Shown: piece after piece, positions 11,106 through 24,218 of the stretch
Position numbering within the stretch: the first letter of the stretch is position 1
Layout of the letters: every line of letters starts with the position of its first letter
Assembly (NCBI RefSeq): GCF_047948215.1
Contig: NC_134460.1
Location: 16,055,501 to 16,119,500, forward strand
Reading direction: 5' to 3'
Origin: Lycorma delicatula
Lineage: Eukaryota > Arthropoda > Insecta > Hemiptera > Fulgoridae
DNA: 64,000 nucleotides
Program-made: the position numbers and the translations under genes
Notes under the pieces: model-generated
Told to the model about the DNA's origin: nothing
Seen by the model: only the letters and a program-made list of their open reading frames with translations
Databases searched by the model: none

Positions 11106-14100
11106 TAGTAGAATAAAGATATTGTTGTCAAAGATTGAAAACAAGTACTGGATCATTGTTAAAAGTTACACTATTGTTAAAAATTTTGAATACTACCCGG
11201 TTAAGAATAGTAGATTTTTATTTTAAACCGATAATCAAGGAGAGAATAATATTCTGTTAGTAAGCCTGGAATGAGCTTGTTGTACATGACAAGGACTTGC
11301 ACATGAGGAGGGCTATGATACTTTTGGGAGTTACTGGTGTTCTCACATTAGAACACTCATAGTTCTAATGAGAGAACACATAGTTCTCAACTTGGTTGTA
11401 GTTTTTATCAAATATGTAGGAATAAACATTGTTCTTTACTTGCTACCCACAAAAGCATCCAAAAAATTAAAGATAAAAGTAAAGAAAGTAGTTTACAAAA
11501 ATTGTACAATAATTCATTAAGGTTCCTTAAAAGAATATTTTCTTCGGTGGTATCAACATGCAACAAGTAGATGAAGTATAAATACAAATTTAATTCATGG
11601 AATGCGATAAGTTCTATATATCCATTATTCAGTTTCTATTATTTTAACACCGTATAATTTTTATTTAATTGTCAAATCTTTATAACAATTTAAAAAAGAA
11701 ACAATAAAATATACTTGCTATTCCTAAAAATGAGATAAATAACCTAAATACCTAAAGGTATCAAAAGCAGATTTTTTCAAGTAAACAGTTTTTAATCAAA
11801 CATCACATTTTTGGAATAGAAAAGAATTTTTTGAATTATCTTCATCAGAACTGGATTATTTCATACATTTCAGATTCATCTCTCATTTGTAAATGTATTT
11901 GGGGTGTTAGTACTTAAGGAAATAAATAAAACTACCTCTTTGATTAATATAATGGTAAATAATATTACTTATCAAAGTTTAGAAAGCTCAGTTGAGCAGG
12001 GTTGTAGATGGATTCTGACTGGCTTCTTGCTACCTATGGTGACCTGTCATGGCACTCTATCCCCTCCAATGTTTTATGAGCAGTTTCAGCTCTACATTAG
12101 ACACCTCATGTGGAAATACTGCACATTATATGTTAATTTTTTCTAAACTTTGATGGGTAATAAATTACAAAAGAGAAGCATAACAACTATACAAGCAGAA
12201 AAAACTAGTGATGTTTTTAAAAGGTGATGTAAAGCAGAATGTTGGAAATTAGATGAAGATGAAATTAGGCTGAAAAAGTATAAACTAAACTGACTTTGAT
12301 CGACGGAAGAAATTTGATGATTGTGAAAAATATGACGTGATGATGAGATGATATGTGAAAAAGGGTAAGTAAGTTATGGCCTTAACTGAATTCTGATTTT
12401 GATTACGTCGGTGCAAGAAGAAATACTGATAGTAAGTTAAACCTTTCTTACTTTTAGGATTCCTGTAAGGGAAGATACAGTCCTGGAGAAAACAATAAAT
12501 ATCCCAACCTAAGGAAATGCCTTTGCGTGTTAATCATATCTTTTCTTCAACCTCAGCCTTCCCTAATCTTAAATTTCTTTTCATCTGGATAAGAGTACAA
12601 TGGTAAGGTTGATAAGGTCAACTGCAGCACTTCATTATTTGGAGGCCATTGGTAAAGTTGTTTCTGGAATAGTTAGGAAAATACTGACTCTGGGTGTGAG
12701 ATAATCATTAGAAATCATAAAACAGATTTACAGAAGGAAAATTTGTAGATTTACACCAAAATAGTATACCTAGTTTGGGCTGAAACATATGTTTTTATAA
12801 TGTTGCTCTCCATTTTACCTGCGAAGGTACAATTGTACAATTAAATAAACTGTTGATTAAAATAAACTGGTTTATAAACCCATTCCTTGGAGAAAATCTG
12901 CTAACTATAATAAAATTGATGTACATTTCCATTTGGGTAACTAGAAAATTAAAATATATCCACAGATATTTTAAAAATAAACTCTAATATTTAAAGAGAT
13001 ATATTCTTGATTGTACATTTGTGTATTTGTAAGGTAAGATTTGGATTCACAAAAAGGCAATTAATCACATCTAATACATATTAGATGAATCCTTTTGATG
13101 AATCCTTGCAGAATCCCATTAGCAGATCCTGATTAACAGGAGTTGAATAAACCATACAATCATGAAACTTTTTATCTAAAATAAAATAAAGGTATTCAGA
13201 TAGTACTAGTAGCAATACTTATCATTAAATTGAATATACTAGGGAAACACTTTTTGAATCCTTTGATTCACGAATGATCTCTGGCGACCTGATTTTACAG
13301 AATTAATTTTTTACTTTTTGTACTTATAACTTACATGTTAGTACCTTGAGTTGCCTAATGTAAAAATTATATGATTTGTTTGTCTAGTTTTATGTACAAA
13401 TTCAAGTTATTTCTCTAAATATTTCTATTTTATTTCTTTGAGATACCCAAGATAAAAAAATCTTGTATTATGTTTTTAATAAAAATGAGTACCTGTAATT
13501 ACTAATGTTATTGAGAATAAATCTGCCTTGTTCTTTAATCATGCTGATCTAAATCTTTTGGAAATTTTGAAGAAATGATATGAAGTCCAAAAATTTGCGA
13601 TGTGCCCTGTTATGTTACAGTGAACGCACGATGCAGAGTTAAATGTAAATACTTTTTATATTTGTTGTTTCTGTTTTGTAATTGTAAATCATTTCTTGGT
13701 AGTAATTTGGTACACAGCGATTGTTGCATTATTAATGCACAAAAGAATAATTTGTTAATTTTTTTTACAACTTTTGATGGTTTACTTACTCTGCATATTT
13801 TATCTGTAGTTTGTTCATACAAATCGTATTCTTTTTAAAGTAGTTAAAATATTAAGGCAATAAAAACAGAAATTGTATAACATTCTGTTCCTCAAAACAG
13901 TAGCAGACTCTAGACCACATGTTTCAACATTATTTAGATAAAATCTGTTACAAATTGGCCACAGATTTTTTGGCACAAATATTGAGTTTTTTGCATTTTC
14001 TGACCAAGGGATCCCAAAAAACAAAACAGAAAAAATAGCAGGTAATGCTTATATGTAGAACATTACCCCCTAGCATTAGTAGATATGTTTGACTGAATAA

Positions 14101-14774
14101 ACTGATTTTGATGAACTTTTGTACAGAAATTCGTATATATGGGGCAATTTGTGGGTAAACATTTTGGAGTCAATAAATCCAAGGGTTGGATAGGGGGTTT
14201 GGGGGTCAATTAACACCAAATTTTGCAAATATAACTCCACTTATTAAGCTCAATATATGATATCTTACAATTTAAAAAACAATTTCCCCAAATTCAAACA
14301 GATAGCTTTTTATTTACTGAATATTTTTTAACAGATAATTCACCCCATCCCTAAAAAAAGAAATCTTATATAACTTTTTATAGGTTGTACATTTTTTTGT
14401 AGGTTTTTTTTAGTTTCTTCCATTTAATACAGTAAACGTAGAAGAATCCAAAAAAATGTTTTTGGAAGAAAAAATATAAAAAATACCAATTTTTGAAATC
14501 TTTAAAAGTCTTTTTTTGGTTTATTAAAATACAAGATGATAAATTTTACAAAAAAACTTCATCATAATTACCTCCAAACCAGAAAACAAATCTTAGGAAA
14601 CTTTTTTCATGTATAATTATTTTTTCCCTACGTTAGAGTAAATAGCAAATGCAGGAAAGTATTATAACTGTTCTTTTCTTTTTTTTGTTACTTGCATACA
14701 CCATGCTTGCTTGTTTTTGAAATATCAATCAAATATCCTAGTATTCTAGGAGTGTATTCTAACATAGTGCTAGG
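11106..14774. other. Intergenic AT-rich region, no gene recognised
   Basis: No domain, splice-framed exon or RNA gene was recognised. It contains one near-perfect hairpin (11338-11378). Frames at 11904-12146, 13602-13838, 13610-13822 and 13815-14024 have no recognisable content. Confidence 0.5.
11338..11378. repeat. Inverted repeat, 17-bp arms, one mismatch
   Basis: Arms 11338-11354 and 11362-11378 pair with one mismatch around a 7-base loop. Single-copy in the window, with no T-tract to suggest a transcription stop. It looks like another short templated inversion. Confidence 0.8.
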
Positions 14775-15030
14775 AGTTTTCAGCACTCGTCTTCACTACA
14801 TAATTCAGTCAGTTGTGCACCAATCCTAAGCTTTGTAACAGATTTCAGAGACCCACAGGCTGTTATCAAGCATATATTTATTAGAAAGGGAGGAACCTTT
14901 GCAAAGGATTTACCTCCCTCGTTGCATTTAACTACAAGAAACCATACATTTGTTAACTTACCTGGTACATCTCTTGTATCCATTTGATTAGATGGATCTT
15001 CAGCTGACGCCAATCGAAGTCTCTTCAAAC
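14775..15030 (-). pseudogene. ORF1 N-terminal fragment of an I-like non-LTR element
   Basis: The minus-strand 82-codon frame begins MKRLRLASAEDPSNQMD and continues with WFLVVKCNEGGKSFAKVPPF (about 14880-14950) and ACGSLKSVTKLRIGAQLTEL (about 14800-14860). The pattern 'FLV----GK-----PF-I-K------G-PKSV--L--G-L--E' is the RRM-like beginning of ORF1 in I-clade elements. The frame ends at 14780. No ORF2 follows in the minus direction; only the repeat and hairpin lie to the right. Confidence 0.6.
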
Positions 15031-15123
15031 TCCCTGGTTAGTTGTTTTTTTCAAGTGGACCAATAATCACTAAAAGATTTTTATTTGGAACTACCATGTG
15101 GTCTCCATGAGTACCGGTGATTT

Positions 15124-15169
15124 TACGACCACTTCAGCAGAGCGTGCACATACTGCTGAAGTGGTCGTA
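15124..15169. repeat. Perfect hairpin, 17-bp arms, 12-base loop
   Basis: 15124-15140 and 15153-15169 are exact reverse complements. GC content is well above its surroundings. Not part of any gene that I can see. Confidence 0.9.
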
Positions 15170-15227
15170 CTGCTAGGGTTTATTAAACCCCAGCTTCACG
15201 CAACTGCCCAGAGAACATCGTTCAAGA

Positions 15228-15600
15228 CTCACTTTTTACTACCTTATACAAAATAAAGGAAATATTGTGATCACAAAAAATTTCAGTTTTCATATTTCAA
15301 TGGAAATATCCATTTTGACTAGTTTCGGCATGATGTCTGTATGTAGGTACATATGTATCTCGCATAGCTCAAAAACAATTAGCTGTAGGATGTTGAAATT
15401 TTGGATTTATAATTGTTACACTATCTAGTGCAACTCCCCTTTTGATTGCAATCGACTGAACCAAAAGTGCCCAAAATTTGGATTTTGGACTTTTTCTTAA
15501 CTGTAGTAATAAGCCCCATTGAGAGCTTTTCAACGATATATCATAAATGGTATATTTTCATTGGTTCCAGTTATAGCTAAATGAAATTTTAATTAAAGAA
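15228..15600 (+). mobile_element. Short repeat element, terminal-repeat family 1 (copy at 59.5 kb and 63.9 kb)
   Basis: 15228-15330 matches the reverse complement of 59580-59690 and the plus strand at 63905-64000. Shared blocks are a start with CTTCC/TTGTACGAAGTA (degenerate here), TTGTGATC, and AATATCCATTTTGAC. The match continues here past CAAAAACAATTAGCTGTAGG, which is the reverse complement of 59530-59560. This looks like the end of a short DNA element or MITE. No coding capacity is visible. Confidence 0.7.
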
Positions 15601-15670
15601 ATATTTTGATCTTAGAAGGGGAAGACACATCTGTTCAAATCAGACATCATCTCCTTTTTTTTTAATTATA

Positions 15671-16520
15671 TTGACAAAAAAATGCCAATGTACAAATAAT
15701 ACTGAACCTAATATTCACATACAATCAGCTGGTCCATCTACTTTTGCCATTTCTACATCAAATAAATTTAGTCTTCTTGAAAACAATGCTGACAACGAAG
15801 GTTGTCATGCAAAAGTATTAAAACTTGAGCCTATTTTTGCAACAGGCGTTAATGCAATAACTGAATTGAAAAATTTTCTGTCACAATTATTTCCCAATTG
15901 TAATGTTATTAAATATAAATTGACAACAATGAAATCGAGCCATACGGTAAAAGTTCTGCCAGTTGATATTGAAATACATAAAATTATTATGTCAAAAATG
16001 CTAGAAATCAATGTCAGTCACTATACATATAAACTTAAACATGAAAGAGCATATAGAGTGGTCATGTGAGGCATGCATCACATGGAAGATAAATCAGTAA
16101 TCATTGATGAATTAATGAAGTTAGGCCATGAGGTTAGAAACATTACTAACGTTCTACATTGTCAAACGAAGGAATTGCTGCCACTTTATTTCATAGATTT
16201 GGAGCCCAAATCTAATAATAAAGAAATTTTTGACGTGAGATCTCTCAGCTATACAATTGTAAAATTTGAAGCTCTGGATGTTAAAAAGAAGTGATCCAAT
16301 GCAAACGTTGCTAATGGTTTGGGCATTCCAAAAATCTATGCAGTTTACACAACAGTTTACACTGTTGTGTAAACTGTGGTGCAAAACATGCCACAACAGT
16401 CTGTTCTAAGGCTCCACAGGTTCAAACCTTCTGCATCAACTGCGGCGATCAACACCCAGCAAGTTACAAAGGGTGTAAAATCTATCAACAGAAACTAAGG
16501 TCTATTCTCCCAAACCCGCC
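15671..16520 (+). pseudogene. Jockey-like ORF1 (gag-like) with PRE_C2HC and zinc knuckles, broken
   Basis: The first frame (15671-16069) contains NKFSLLENNADNE and ends in HERAYRVVM. After one TGA it continues GMHHMEDKSVIIDELMKLG and IDLEPKSNNKEIFDV (16073-16294). This is the PRE_C2HC domain found before the knuckles of Jockey-type ORF1. A frameshift near 16290 then gives VIQCKRC-stop-WFGHSKN, CCVNCGAKHATTVC and FCINCGDQHPASYKGC (about 16292-16480), i.e. three CX2CX4HX4C-type knuckles that bind RNA in the ORF1 particle. Defects visible: two nonsense codons, one frameshift and a small inverted duplication in the first knuckle. After 16520 an N-rich linker continues to about 16730. Confidence 0.8.
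16341..16378. repeat. Quasi-palindrome within the zinc-knuckle coding region
   Basis: 15-base arms at about 16341-16355 and 16362-16376 are reverse complements around a 6-base centre. It replaces the expected short spacer between two knuckles with additional residues (CSLHNSLHCC), as expected for a templated inversion that arose inside the element. Confidence 0.75.
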
Positions 16521-16719
16521 CTATCTTCCAGAATTGCAACTAATAGCTATTCTACTGATAGTAATAATTATACTAACATCAGTAATAACAATTTGAGAAT
16601 TAAAAGAGATGTTTGTGTAACGAACTCTAGTAACAATGGTTTTCATAATTATAATAATAGTAATATTAGCGATAACAATAATAATAGGGTGAATATTTCT
16701 GGTCTACCTATGCTGAAAA

Positions 16720-17410
16720 AGTTAAAATGAATAGTCCCTATGATCAAAAAACTATTGATAACCAACATTTTCATCGGCTCATAAATGTCGTGTACCATAT
16801 GTTTCAAAGATTTGAGCAAATGCTTGAAAATATGATGGATAGAATAATTGGACTATTCATGAATCATCTTGAGAAAAAATGAACAACTATCTCAGATAGC
16901 AATCTGGAATGCTAATGAGTTGTCTGATAAAATTCTGAATATACTTTATGGAAAGTTACAAAGACATTCAAGAGACCCTGGCAGTTTATTCCTCCTCTCC
17001 ATAGAAATAACAGAGCGTGGGCAAGTTTTCAAGATAAGGTGAACTTCTTTGCTGAGCACTTTTCAGGCGTGTTCCAGCCCAATAATAATGAATCGGATCC
17101 AAATGAAATTAGGAAAATTCCCAGAATTTTTAATTTCTTCTTTTCAAATGTCCTTACCAATTAAACGTTTTACAATCCAGGAGGTTTCTTCAGTGATTAA
17201 CAATGAAGTACAACCAACAAAGGTGCCGGGATATGATGTAATCACCGGTCAGGTTCTTCAAGCATTACGTCGACAAGCAATTTGTTTAGTCACTGTAATT
17301 TTTAATGCTGTTATTTGAATTGGTCATCAATTTCACAAATAATTATTATACCAAAACCGGGTAAAGAACCAACAGGTGTTAAATCTTATAGGCCTCTTGA
17401 GAAACAATAT
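16720..17410 (+). pseudogene. Jockey-like ORF2, internally deleted (endonuclease and RT core lost)
   Basis: YAEKVKMNSPYD (about 16707-16745) and MLENMMDRIIGLF are the C-terminus of ORF1. IAIWNANELSDKI (about 16897-16935) is the usual start of Jockey ORF2. It jumps immediately to the EN-RT linker, FKRPWQFIPPLHRNNRAWAS (about 16965-17030) and NFFAEHFSGVFQPNN (17043-17090). Then come QEVSSVINNEVQPTKVPGYD, IFNAVI and IIIPKPGKEP with VKSYRPL (about 17177-17400). The whole APE endonuclease and everything after the first RT motif are gone. The element is inactive. Confidence 0.75.
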
Positions 17411-18088
17411 CCTGATTTGACATATCGATTCAATTAAGTGGTTTTATAATCCAGCGTTATGAAATTCTCCTCAATTTCATTACTTTTCATCGTTAACTTT
17501 TAAGTAACAAACTACTGGGTTTGTAGCTTCTTAATGTTCATTCTAAATTTAGCTTATTTACTTATTGCTCAATTTTATCTCTGAACAGATTGTAAAGTTA
17601 CTGTAACATTATAATAAAAAAAAAATTATATTGATTTATTACTAATTATTAACCTCCGATTGTAACAATATGACAAATAACAATTCAATAAAAACAATTT
17701 AAAAAAATATCAGAAGTTATTAATGAAATAAAATTTTATGTACTTTTCATTTTAAAAAAATGTGTATATGTAATTTAATAAGCGTACAAGGAAGTCATCT
17801 GGTGCCCACATCAGATTTTTTTCCAATGTGGGAATAGTACATAAATTATACAACAATTTGAGAGCTGACCAACAATTTGTTTCATGTTACTGAAACAAAA
17901 ATTCTTATACCTTCCAAAATTAAAAACACATCTGAAAAAGGTAGAGATTCCTAAAGGAAACCACCCAGACACCTATCCTCGTATTGAAGGTACAGAAGAG
18001 AAAAGGCAAATTGCTGAAATATTTAACGAAATTCAATAATAAAAAAATTATATTGTTAACAGTAACTTACCGAGCAAATGTAAATTGT
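17411..18088. other. AT-rich spacer
   Basis: No gene or known element seen. Confidence 0.5.

Positions 18089-18153
<65 letters not shown>
18089..18153. repeat. (CA)n-(TA)n compound microsatellite
   Basis: CA repeats at about 18089-18122 followed by TA repeats at about 18125-18153. The open frame across it (17984-18172) is an artefact of the repeat. Confidence 0.9.
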
Positions 18154-18161
<8 letters not shown>

Positions 18162-18574
18162 GTATAATATAAAAAATGATATACTAGAGAAAATCATCAT
18201 CTTCATTTATGCATTTTTTTATATTTTGTTCATATCATATAAAAACAAGACAAATCATAGCTACAAGTGGTAACTGCAAAATATAACAACAGAACAATAA
18301 AAACATGATAAACAATTATTTTATCAGGAAATAGGCATAATACAATTGCAAAGAAATGCAATTTAAAACAATATATAACTAATACTATAAATAAACAAAT
18401 ATGTCCAAATACAAAACATTTAATTCAGAAGTAAAAATAGAAATGAAAATGTTAACCTTAAATTAACAAGTTTTTTCTCAAAATTGTTAAAATATCTGGA
18501 ATGGTTACTTTCTTTTATTAATTTCTTAAAGTAAAAAAAAAAAATTGCATCATATATTAAGCAAACTTATGTTG

Positions 18575-18638
18575 AAGAAAATTTTAATTTTTAGGACAAT
18601 AATTTTTAAACTATTGTCCTTAAAATTAAAATTTTCTT
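18575..18638. repeat. Long hairpin, 27-bp arms
   Basis: 18575-18601 pairs with 18612-18638, allowing a one-base offset at one A/T run, around a 10-base loop. Single copy in the window. No stop codons or polyadenylation context that would make it a functional RNA end. Confidence 0.8.
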
Positions 18639-18639
18639 A

Positions 18640-21600
18640 TATTATTAAATTAAACTTTAATACATTAGTTACTACATAAAACAGTTCAGATATTAAATAA
18701 ATGGAAGACAAATTATTAAAAATAATACTAAGATGCATTATGATTACTTTAAAAATGAAAAAATAAGTTATTAATAATTAAAATAAAAATTTAAAGAATT
18801 AAGTACTTGCATGAACAGAAATGTTAATATAAAATATTTTTCCAAATAAACACAATCAAATATTAACTTTGGCACAAAGCCCTGTACAATGATACTAAGA
18901 GTTGCATTAGACTAAGAATTTTATTAGCCAGAGCATTTCCTATCAGAGTCCTACATTATACCAGTTTTACTGAAGACATCGCTTAATAATATCAAAATAC
19001 TCTTAATAAATACAATTAAATTTATTTGAAATAAATACATACTTAGAAAGTATAACTTAAATAAAAACTTCTAATTACAAATGTAGAATTAATGAAATAG
19101 TAATAAATAATAAAAAAAGTAATTTTGATAATAAAAAAATACAACCTTATTTTTCCTGATATTACTCTGTTATTAAACCATATTTGTAAATGTATTTACT
19201 GACTATTATTATTTAACCAGTCATTAATATAAAATTAATGATCATGTCAATCAGCAATTACTGAAATTTAATACTTGAAAAATATATATATATATATTTA
19301 AAATTATTTACAAAAATCTTACATACACAGCAATAATTTAGTTTTTATTATTATACAACATTTTAAAATTAAACATTAACGTTATTATTATTACCATAAG
19401 TAGTAAAAAAAAACCACAGCAATGTTTAATACAAAAATTAGCCAACATTCAAAACTATATCAATAATTAATTAATTAAAGTAAACAAAACTTTTAACTTT
19501 ATATCTAAGGGAAGTTTCTACCTTGTCAGATAAAAAATTTTTTTTATAAAATATATATATTTACAAAAATAACTGTAAATTTTCAAGTTGAAACTTGTAA
19601 TATTTCCAACATTATGAATCAATGTAGTAGAGATGCAGGTAAAATTTCAGAGCATGATGAGTGACCTGGCATCTCAAATGTAAGCCTCTTAATAAACAGT
19701 ACAAGGTTTTGGAAAAGATAGGACAGCCATAACCTAAACAGGTCTGCAGCTGTCCTACCCTTTCCATAATATGTTTTTACTTTGAACAGAATATATCGAG
19801 AATATAGTAGAAGTATTAGAATAATGGTTTCAGACACACATTTCAAAGTTTTTATTTCAGTATATTTAAAAAGGTTAGTAGCAAAGGACGCTCATTAGAG
19901 TTTTTTGTTTATTTTCACGGTTACAACATTTTCTGTTAGTATGAAAGGAAAAAGTGAAGGCAATTCACATTTAGTACAAAAAATAAAATAAATTTTTTTT
20001 TACAGAAATCAACACATGAAAGAAAGAACTGTCAGTACTTGGAACAAAAAAAATTAATAAAGATTTGAGGTCACTGTCGACAACATGCATGGAAGTATAA
20101 TATTACACACTTCACGTTTGTTTATATATTGAAAACATCACTAAAGAGTAAGAAATGTGAAAGTGAGGTGAATCTTTATATAAAAGCAGAACAAGGCTTT
20201 GCATTCAAGATCAATTTGACTGTGAACTTTATATGCGTTTTACTCTAAAACATAATCAAACATTTTGAGAAAAAAACAATATTTTTGTTTATAGCCATAA
20301 CTCTGCAAAATTAATTTTTTAATTCCATTGAAGTCTACTTTTGTGTTGTTTACTTTTTATAAAACTTTGATTTCTTAATTTCAGATAATTCCTTCAATAA
20401 TTAAAAATTCCACTATCATCCACCACCATCAAGTTCAGCAATAAGCCCACTTTGGCCAGCTCTCCTTACCTTTGTATTGATAAAAAAATTTTGTGAATTT
20501 TTTTTACTCAACTACTTTCATTCAACTATTTTTATTAGTTTTTATATATATATTTTTTAAATTGCCCATTTTTGAGGCATAGAGGTAGAAACATCCCTTA
20601 ACAATATATGATAAATAAAATTTATTATAACAATATCTTATAGTATTTTCTTTGTCTTTTTTTCTGCATTCATATTTAAAATTACTCAAAAAAATGTATA
20701 TAACTGACAGGCTAAACGTTCAGGGCTCACTTTGCTCGCCTGACTATCTAGCCAGGATCCTCAATGTATACGTATCCTCATGTTTGTGAGAATATTAAGT
20801 ATTTTACAGATATTCATTAAAGAAAAAAATGTTAGAAACTTTACTTAATTACATTTCTGCTGCCATTGTGACAAAAATATAATGAAGAAAAAGGGTTAAT
20901 ACATTTATAAGTATGTAAATGTATTAATTAAATATGTATGATGTATGTATCATATTAAATACGTTTTAAGAAGCATAGTGCTTCTATACTTATTTTTATG
21001 AAATTTAAAAAAAATGTCTACCCATATTTATTTTAACAAAATGCAAATAAAATAAGTATAATAAATGTTAACGTAAATAACGTACTGTTTATAGTACATA
21101 ATACAATTTATTATAAAGTTGTTAGTTCATTTTTTCCCGCTAGATGGTTACTATTATCATTCACAATAAAAATCTGAGCATAAATAGCAAACCAATGCAC
21201 AATCATGTTTTTTTTATTGGAGAGACAACTGAATTACTGAGAATTTTGTAATATACATTCTACAGTGCTGCATATTTTGAAAATACAGTTCAAATGAATT
21301 AACAATTAATAAGAACTTACTTTAATAATTTTAAATAAAATAAAAATTAATTAAAAAGATTTATTTCAAAAAATGAAACTGAATAACCTGAAAAGTATAT
21401 TAAGTATATAGCAAAAAATCCTTTAGCAGAAAAATAATCCCTAAAATTGCGTGGAGGTTACATTCTAGTAATCATTAAATAAATTATATTAGTTAAATGA
21501 AAATTTGGAATTTAGGTTATCATACTTCAGCAAATATATACAGAGTAAACCATGACACTCACAGATATTATATCAGGTAAAATATAGGCAGTACTGGTAA

Positions 21601-22763
21601 GGCATACTAATCAAAGGTTAATGGGCAAGTAAATCGCTTATTCCTAATAATTATACATCAATATAAATTTGTATAACGTATATATTACATTCAACTCAGA
21701 AATAAGTTGAATGAGATCCGAGTTGAACTCAGAAATGAATCGGACCTAAGCACTAAAATATACAGAAGATATTCATTCCTTAAAGATTAGGCATTTTCAG
21801 GGATTACCTAAGATTTCATAATTTCTTACTTCAAAAATTAATAGTATATCCTGAATACTAAAAAGCTGATATATCAAGAAGTTATAATTACTTTGTTGAG
21901 TCTCCAATGAAATCTTGAAATTCATGAACTTCTTGTAAAATGCAGTTACCTCTAAAGTATGACCAATTAGCGAAAACCTAATGGATATCCACCATTCAGA
22001 GGTTATAGCAGAAGTATTGATGTAAATACTTTTGTATTTAATTTGATCTTGTAATATATGATGAGATTAATAGACATCTTTTGAGATTTCCACAGTTTCA
22101 TCTTTTTTTAAATGTTAGCAAACATAAAATATTTTGACAGATCAAGATTCACAGTTTAACCATTTGTCCCCCTTTCAAGTGAAAAAGAATAATGAAGAGA
22201 ACCAGTGTATTTAAGTAGAAAGATAAAGAGTAAAGATTTTTTTTCTCTTTTTTCAGGAGAAACAACTGAACATATCTACTGTGTTTTAAAACTTTTAGCA
22301 TTAGTTACCGATACAGAATACCTGATATCCAATAATTTCTTATTTTAATGTTAAAACTGTAATTCAAATTCTGAAAGGTTTTGAAACATCAGACTGAAAA
22401 TTTTATATTGTCTTTGTTTAAAGTTTTATACAATTGAAGCCAGAGCCTTATATTTTAAGTTTCTCGGATGAATTAATTTTAAAACTAATTATAGCTCACA
22501 AAAATAAATTAAACTGGTAAGAAATTACCTGCCATAAATTACATAAACAAAAGCTGTTTAATACATTAACAAAACTGAGTTCCAGTCAATGAAAGATAAA
22601 TTATTACATGAAACACACACACAAAAGCAAATATACACAATCAATAGAAAATACCTCATCTAAATCTGAGTTACAAGTCACTATTACACAAAATAAATAA
22701 TTTTAAGCTCCTTTGCTTCTTAACTTCTTTATTGTAACTAAAACTTTAAAATTAAATATATAA
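18640..22763. other. Extended AT-rich region, no gene recognised
   Basis: I searched both strands for splice-framed exons and known domains and saw none. The 75-codon frame at 19619-19846 (-) has no recognisable domain. Confidence 0.45.
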
Positions 22764-24218
22764 GAATATTCTTTACTTAACAACCATATGTGTTCTAATG
22801 AAGTCTGTGACTTGAATTGCATTAACAGCAGATTATCATCTAACTACTACTAAGAATATTAATATAAACAGTATCTGAAAGGACTCCATTAAAGGAACCA
22901 ATATTAATAAAGACCACGTGTCCTTTATTTTATTAATAAAAAAAAACAGTCAAAAATATTTGTCTTCGTTGTTAACAGTGTAGCATCATAAATTGTATCA
23001 TTCTTTCATTGTTAGTGAAAGTCTGTAAGAAATTATGAGAGCCTATAAAATTAACAAAATACAGTTGTGAAAAATACATCTATTTCCATGATAAACATAT
23101 TAATAATTTGATATTAAAGGGCATATTGTTATCATTCATAAAAATAAATCCAATTCTATTTTCAATTTGTCTATTCTTTTATAGCAGTTAACAACTGCAT
23201 ATAAGGTAATGGTATAAAGTAGTCTCCAGAGTTTCTACGCTCCTCTATATCAGAATATTTATCACTGTTAATGATAAATTATCTAAACGAGCGTCAACAA
23301 AAGCTTTTAGAAGTTGAAGATACTGCTTTACATCATTATTTTATCGATAAAACATAACTGCTACCAAACAAATTTTAAAAAAGGATTAGAAATATTTTTT
23401 CTCAATAATATTATCAGTTAATAAAGTGCGTTTACTCAAACTGTTGCTGATCAAAATTATAACTCACTAAGAGCTGACAACCTACTATTAAGACTGAAAG
23501 GGAATGCTACTTTTTATTTGAGTATACAGAGAAATCAATGTTCAGGGATTTGTACTGGAATCACATTTCCGATTTCACATGGCAGATGCTACACAAAGGC
23601 TAAACTTTTACGAAGGCAGTAAAGGCAGCTACTTTTATAATGATTTGAATACTAGATAATAGATACCGGTGCTATATGGTGATTGGGTTTCAATTAACCA
23701 TACATCTAAGGAACGGTCAACCTTCATTTACATTCACATATATCATCCTCATTCATCCTCTGGTTCCAGAGACTAAATGGAAAAAAGAAAAGATGCTTCA
23801 CAAAGAATCTTTGCAGTGTCAATCTTCATGGGCACTGCTGCTAGAGAAAATAATTAGAAGATAAAATATTTTACATAGGTACTTAAAAAAAAATTTATAC
23901 ATTATTTTAAGATGAAGCGACAACAAATGAATCAAATTATGAACTTATTATATTTTTAAATATAAGAGTAACTGCTATAACTATCTCTCCCAATTATAAG
24001 AAAACCTTTCTAATCCTAATAATTTAAAAAAATAATAATAAATACTGAACCATAGTGTTAGTATGTCACAGAATATTCTTTACTTAACAACCTTATGTGT
24101 TCTAATGAAGTCTGTAACTTGAATTGCATTAACAGCAGATCATCTAACTACTACTAAGAATATTAATAGAAACAGTATCTGAAATGACTCCAATAAAGGA
24201 ACCAATATTAATAAAGAC
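22764..24218 (+). repeat. ~150-bp direct duplication (22764-22914 and 24071-24218)
   Basis: The two segments agree at all but a handful of positions; a 3-base indel and single-base changes separate them. They lie 1.3 kb apart in the same orientation with a SINE fragment between them. No coding content. Confidence 0.9.
23630..23795 (+). mobile_element. SINE family 1, 5'-truncated and degenerate
   Basis: It aligns to the body and tail of the complete copy at 34663-34943: TTTGAATACTAGAT, GATACCGGTG, GGTTTCAATTAACC, then ATATCATCCTCATTCATCCT, and the GGAAAAAAGAAA end. The tRNA-like head is missing. The overlapping frame at 23676-23864 is not a gene. Confidence 0.8.

Noticed and set aside
17984..18172. 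Frame with HTHTHT and IYIYIY runs
   Set aside because: Direct translation of CA and TA microsatellites.
19619..19846. 75-codon minus-strand frame as a host exon
   Set aside because: No donor or acceptor in frame and no recognised domain.
22764..24218. CRISPR or tandem array
   Set aside because: Only two units, 150 bp long, with unrelated 1.2 kb between them in a eukaryotic context.
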